Shown here: in pieces, positions 50,488-50,714 of the stretch | Layout of the letters: each line of letters starts with the position of its first letter | How positions within the stretch are numbered: the stretch's first letter is position 1 | DNA from: Acidimicrobiia bacterium | GTDB taxonomy: Bacteria; Actinomycetota; Acidimicrobiia; Spongiisociales; UBA4744 | NCBI GenBank assembly: GCA_029863625.1 | Contig: JAOTUY010000016.1 | Coordinates: forward strand, 1-50,714 | DNA: 50,714 nt | Direction of reading: 5' to 3' | Position numbers and translations under genes: made by a program | Notes under the pieces: model-generated | Database searches by the model: none | What the model was told of the DNA's origin: nothing | What the model saw: the letters and a program-made list of their open reading frames with translations, nothing else

Positions 50488-50714
50488 CAGCTCAGTGCCC
50501 GAATTACGAGTGAGGTCACGGCTGCGATGATGCCGGCGCCGGGGATCGTGAAGATCCAGGCCCAGACGACCCTCCCTGCCACGCCCCAGCGCACCGCGCT
50601 GAATCGTCGGGAAGCACCGACCCCCACGATGGCACCGGTGATCGTATGGGTGGTCGAGACGGGAATGCCGTGCGCCGAAGCAAAGAATAGGGTCAGGGCC
50701 GCACCTGTTTCGGC
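50487..50714 (-). CDS. PiT-family inorganic phosphate transporter, C-terminal part (truncated by window edge)
   Basis: The last 75 residues are open to the window end. They include the PiT signature Ala-Ser-Ala-His-Gly-Ile-Pro-Val-Ser-Thr-Thr-His-Thr-Ile-Thr-Gly-Ala, then Gly-Val-Gly, Ser-Ala-Val-Arg-Trp-Gly, and a final membrane helix (Trp-Ile-Phe-Thr-Ile-Pro-Gly-Ala-Gly). PiT carriers import metal-phosphate with protons or sodium. The position beside the secreted nucleases and 5'-nucleotidase fits uptake of the phosphate they release. The N-terminal part lies outside the window. Confidence 0.92.
   Translation of the reverse strand, partial: AETGAALTLFFASAHGIPVSTTHTITGAIVGVGASRRFSAVRWGVAGRVVWAWIFTIPGAGIIAAVTSLVIRALS

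Overview
The window is a GC-rich bacterial chromosome segment with many GTG and TTG starts, dense ATGA-type overlaps between operon genes, and families common in Actinobacteria: a fragment of a DUF664/mycothiol-type DinB protein, MMPL/TetR, HisKA_3 two-component pairs, LVIVD and CHRD secreted proteins. I infer a high-GC actinobacterium, perhaps of the Acidimicrobiia. No 16S rRNA gene or other decisive marker lies in the window.

Layout. 1-3.7 kb: a truncated gene end, two small hypotheticals, a MOSC protein, and an ArsR/YCII-related two-gene operon whose promoter overlaps a perfect 9-bp inverted repeat. 3.7-6.4 kb: a SAM-I riboswitch followed by metY-metX, for sulfhydrylation of O-acetylhomoserine. 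6.4-13.3 kb: histidine biosynthesis. A leftward operon reads TrpR-like regulator (YerC family)-hisG-hisD-hisC-hisB-hisH-hisF-hisIE; hisA diverges from it across 74 bp that contain two adjacent palindromes. 13.3-24.4 kb: a TrkA-type ion channel with an abnormal filter, a second MOSC protein, a CrtI-like oxidoreductase, an SLC12-type cation-chloride cotransporter homologue, an EamA transporter, small membrane proteins, a B12-binding radical SAM protein, a Yip1-like protein and a stand-alone E2 acyltransferase domain. 24.6-26.8 kb: a small membrane protein with an OmpR/HisKA two-component system.

26.8-28.8 kb is a scar region. It has a decayed copy of the 3' end of the 5'-nucleotidase gene found at 42.5 kb, an orphan pair of gp19-type tail-tube genes, and tail fragments of an alpha/beta hydrolase and a DinB/DUF664 protein. 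28.8-37.4 kb: a divergent MMPL exporter/TetR pair with a shared operator, a DUF4870 protein, a NarL-type two-component system, a serine-hydrolase lipoprotein and a membrane-anchored alpha/beta hydrolase.

37.4-42.3 kb: two secreted proteins (LVIVD repeats with a PA domain; PQQ-type sugar dehydrogenase with a CHRD domain), bounded by direct repeats. The repeats consist of the 3' part of a tRNA-Arg plus a 21-bp motif, which looks like the footprint of a tyrosine-recombinase element. 42.5-50.7 kb: a secreted 5'-nucleotidase, a large secreted LTD/endonuclease protein, a second secreted endonuclease/exonuclease/phosphatase-fold protein and, at the edge, a PiT phosphate transporter. Together these suggest degradation of extracellular nucleic acids, release of phosphate from nucleotides, and phosphate uptake.
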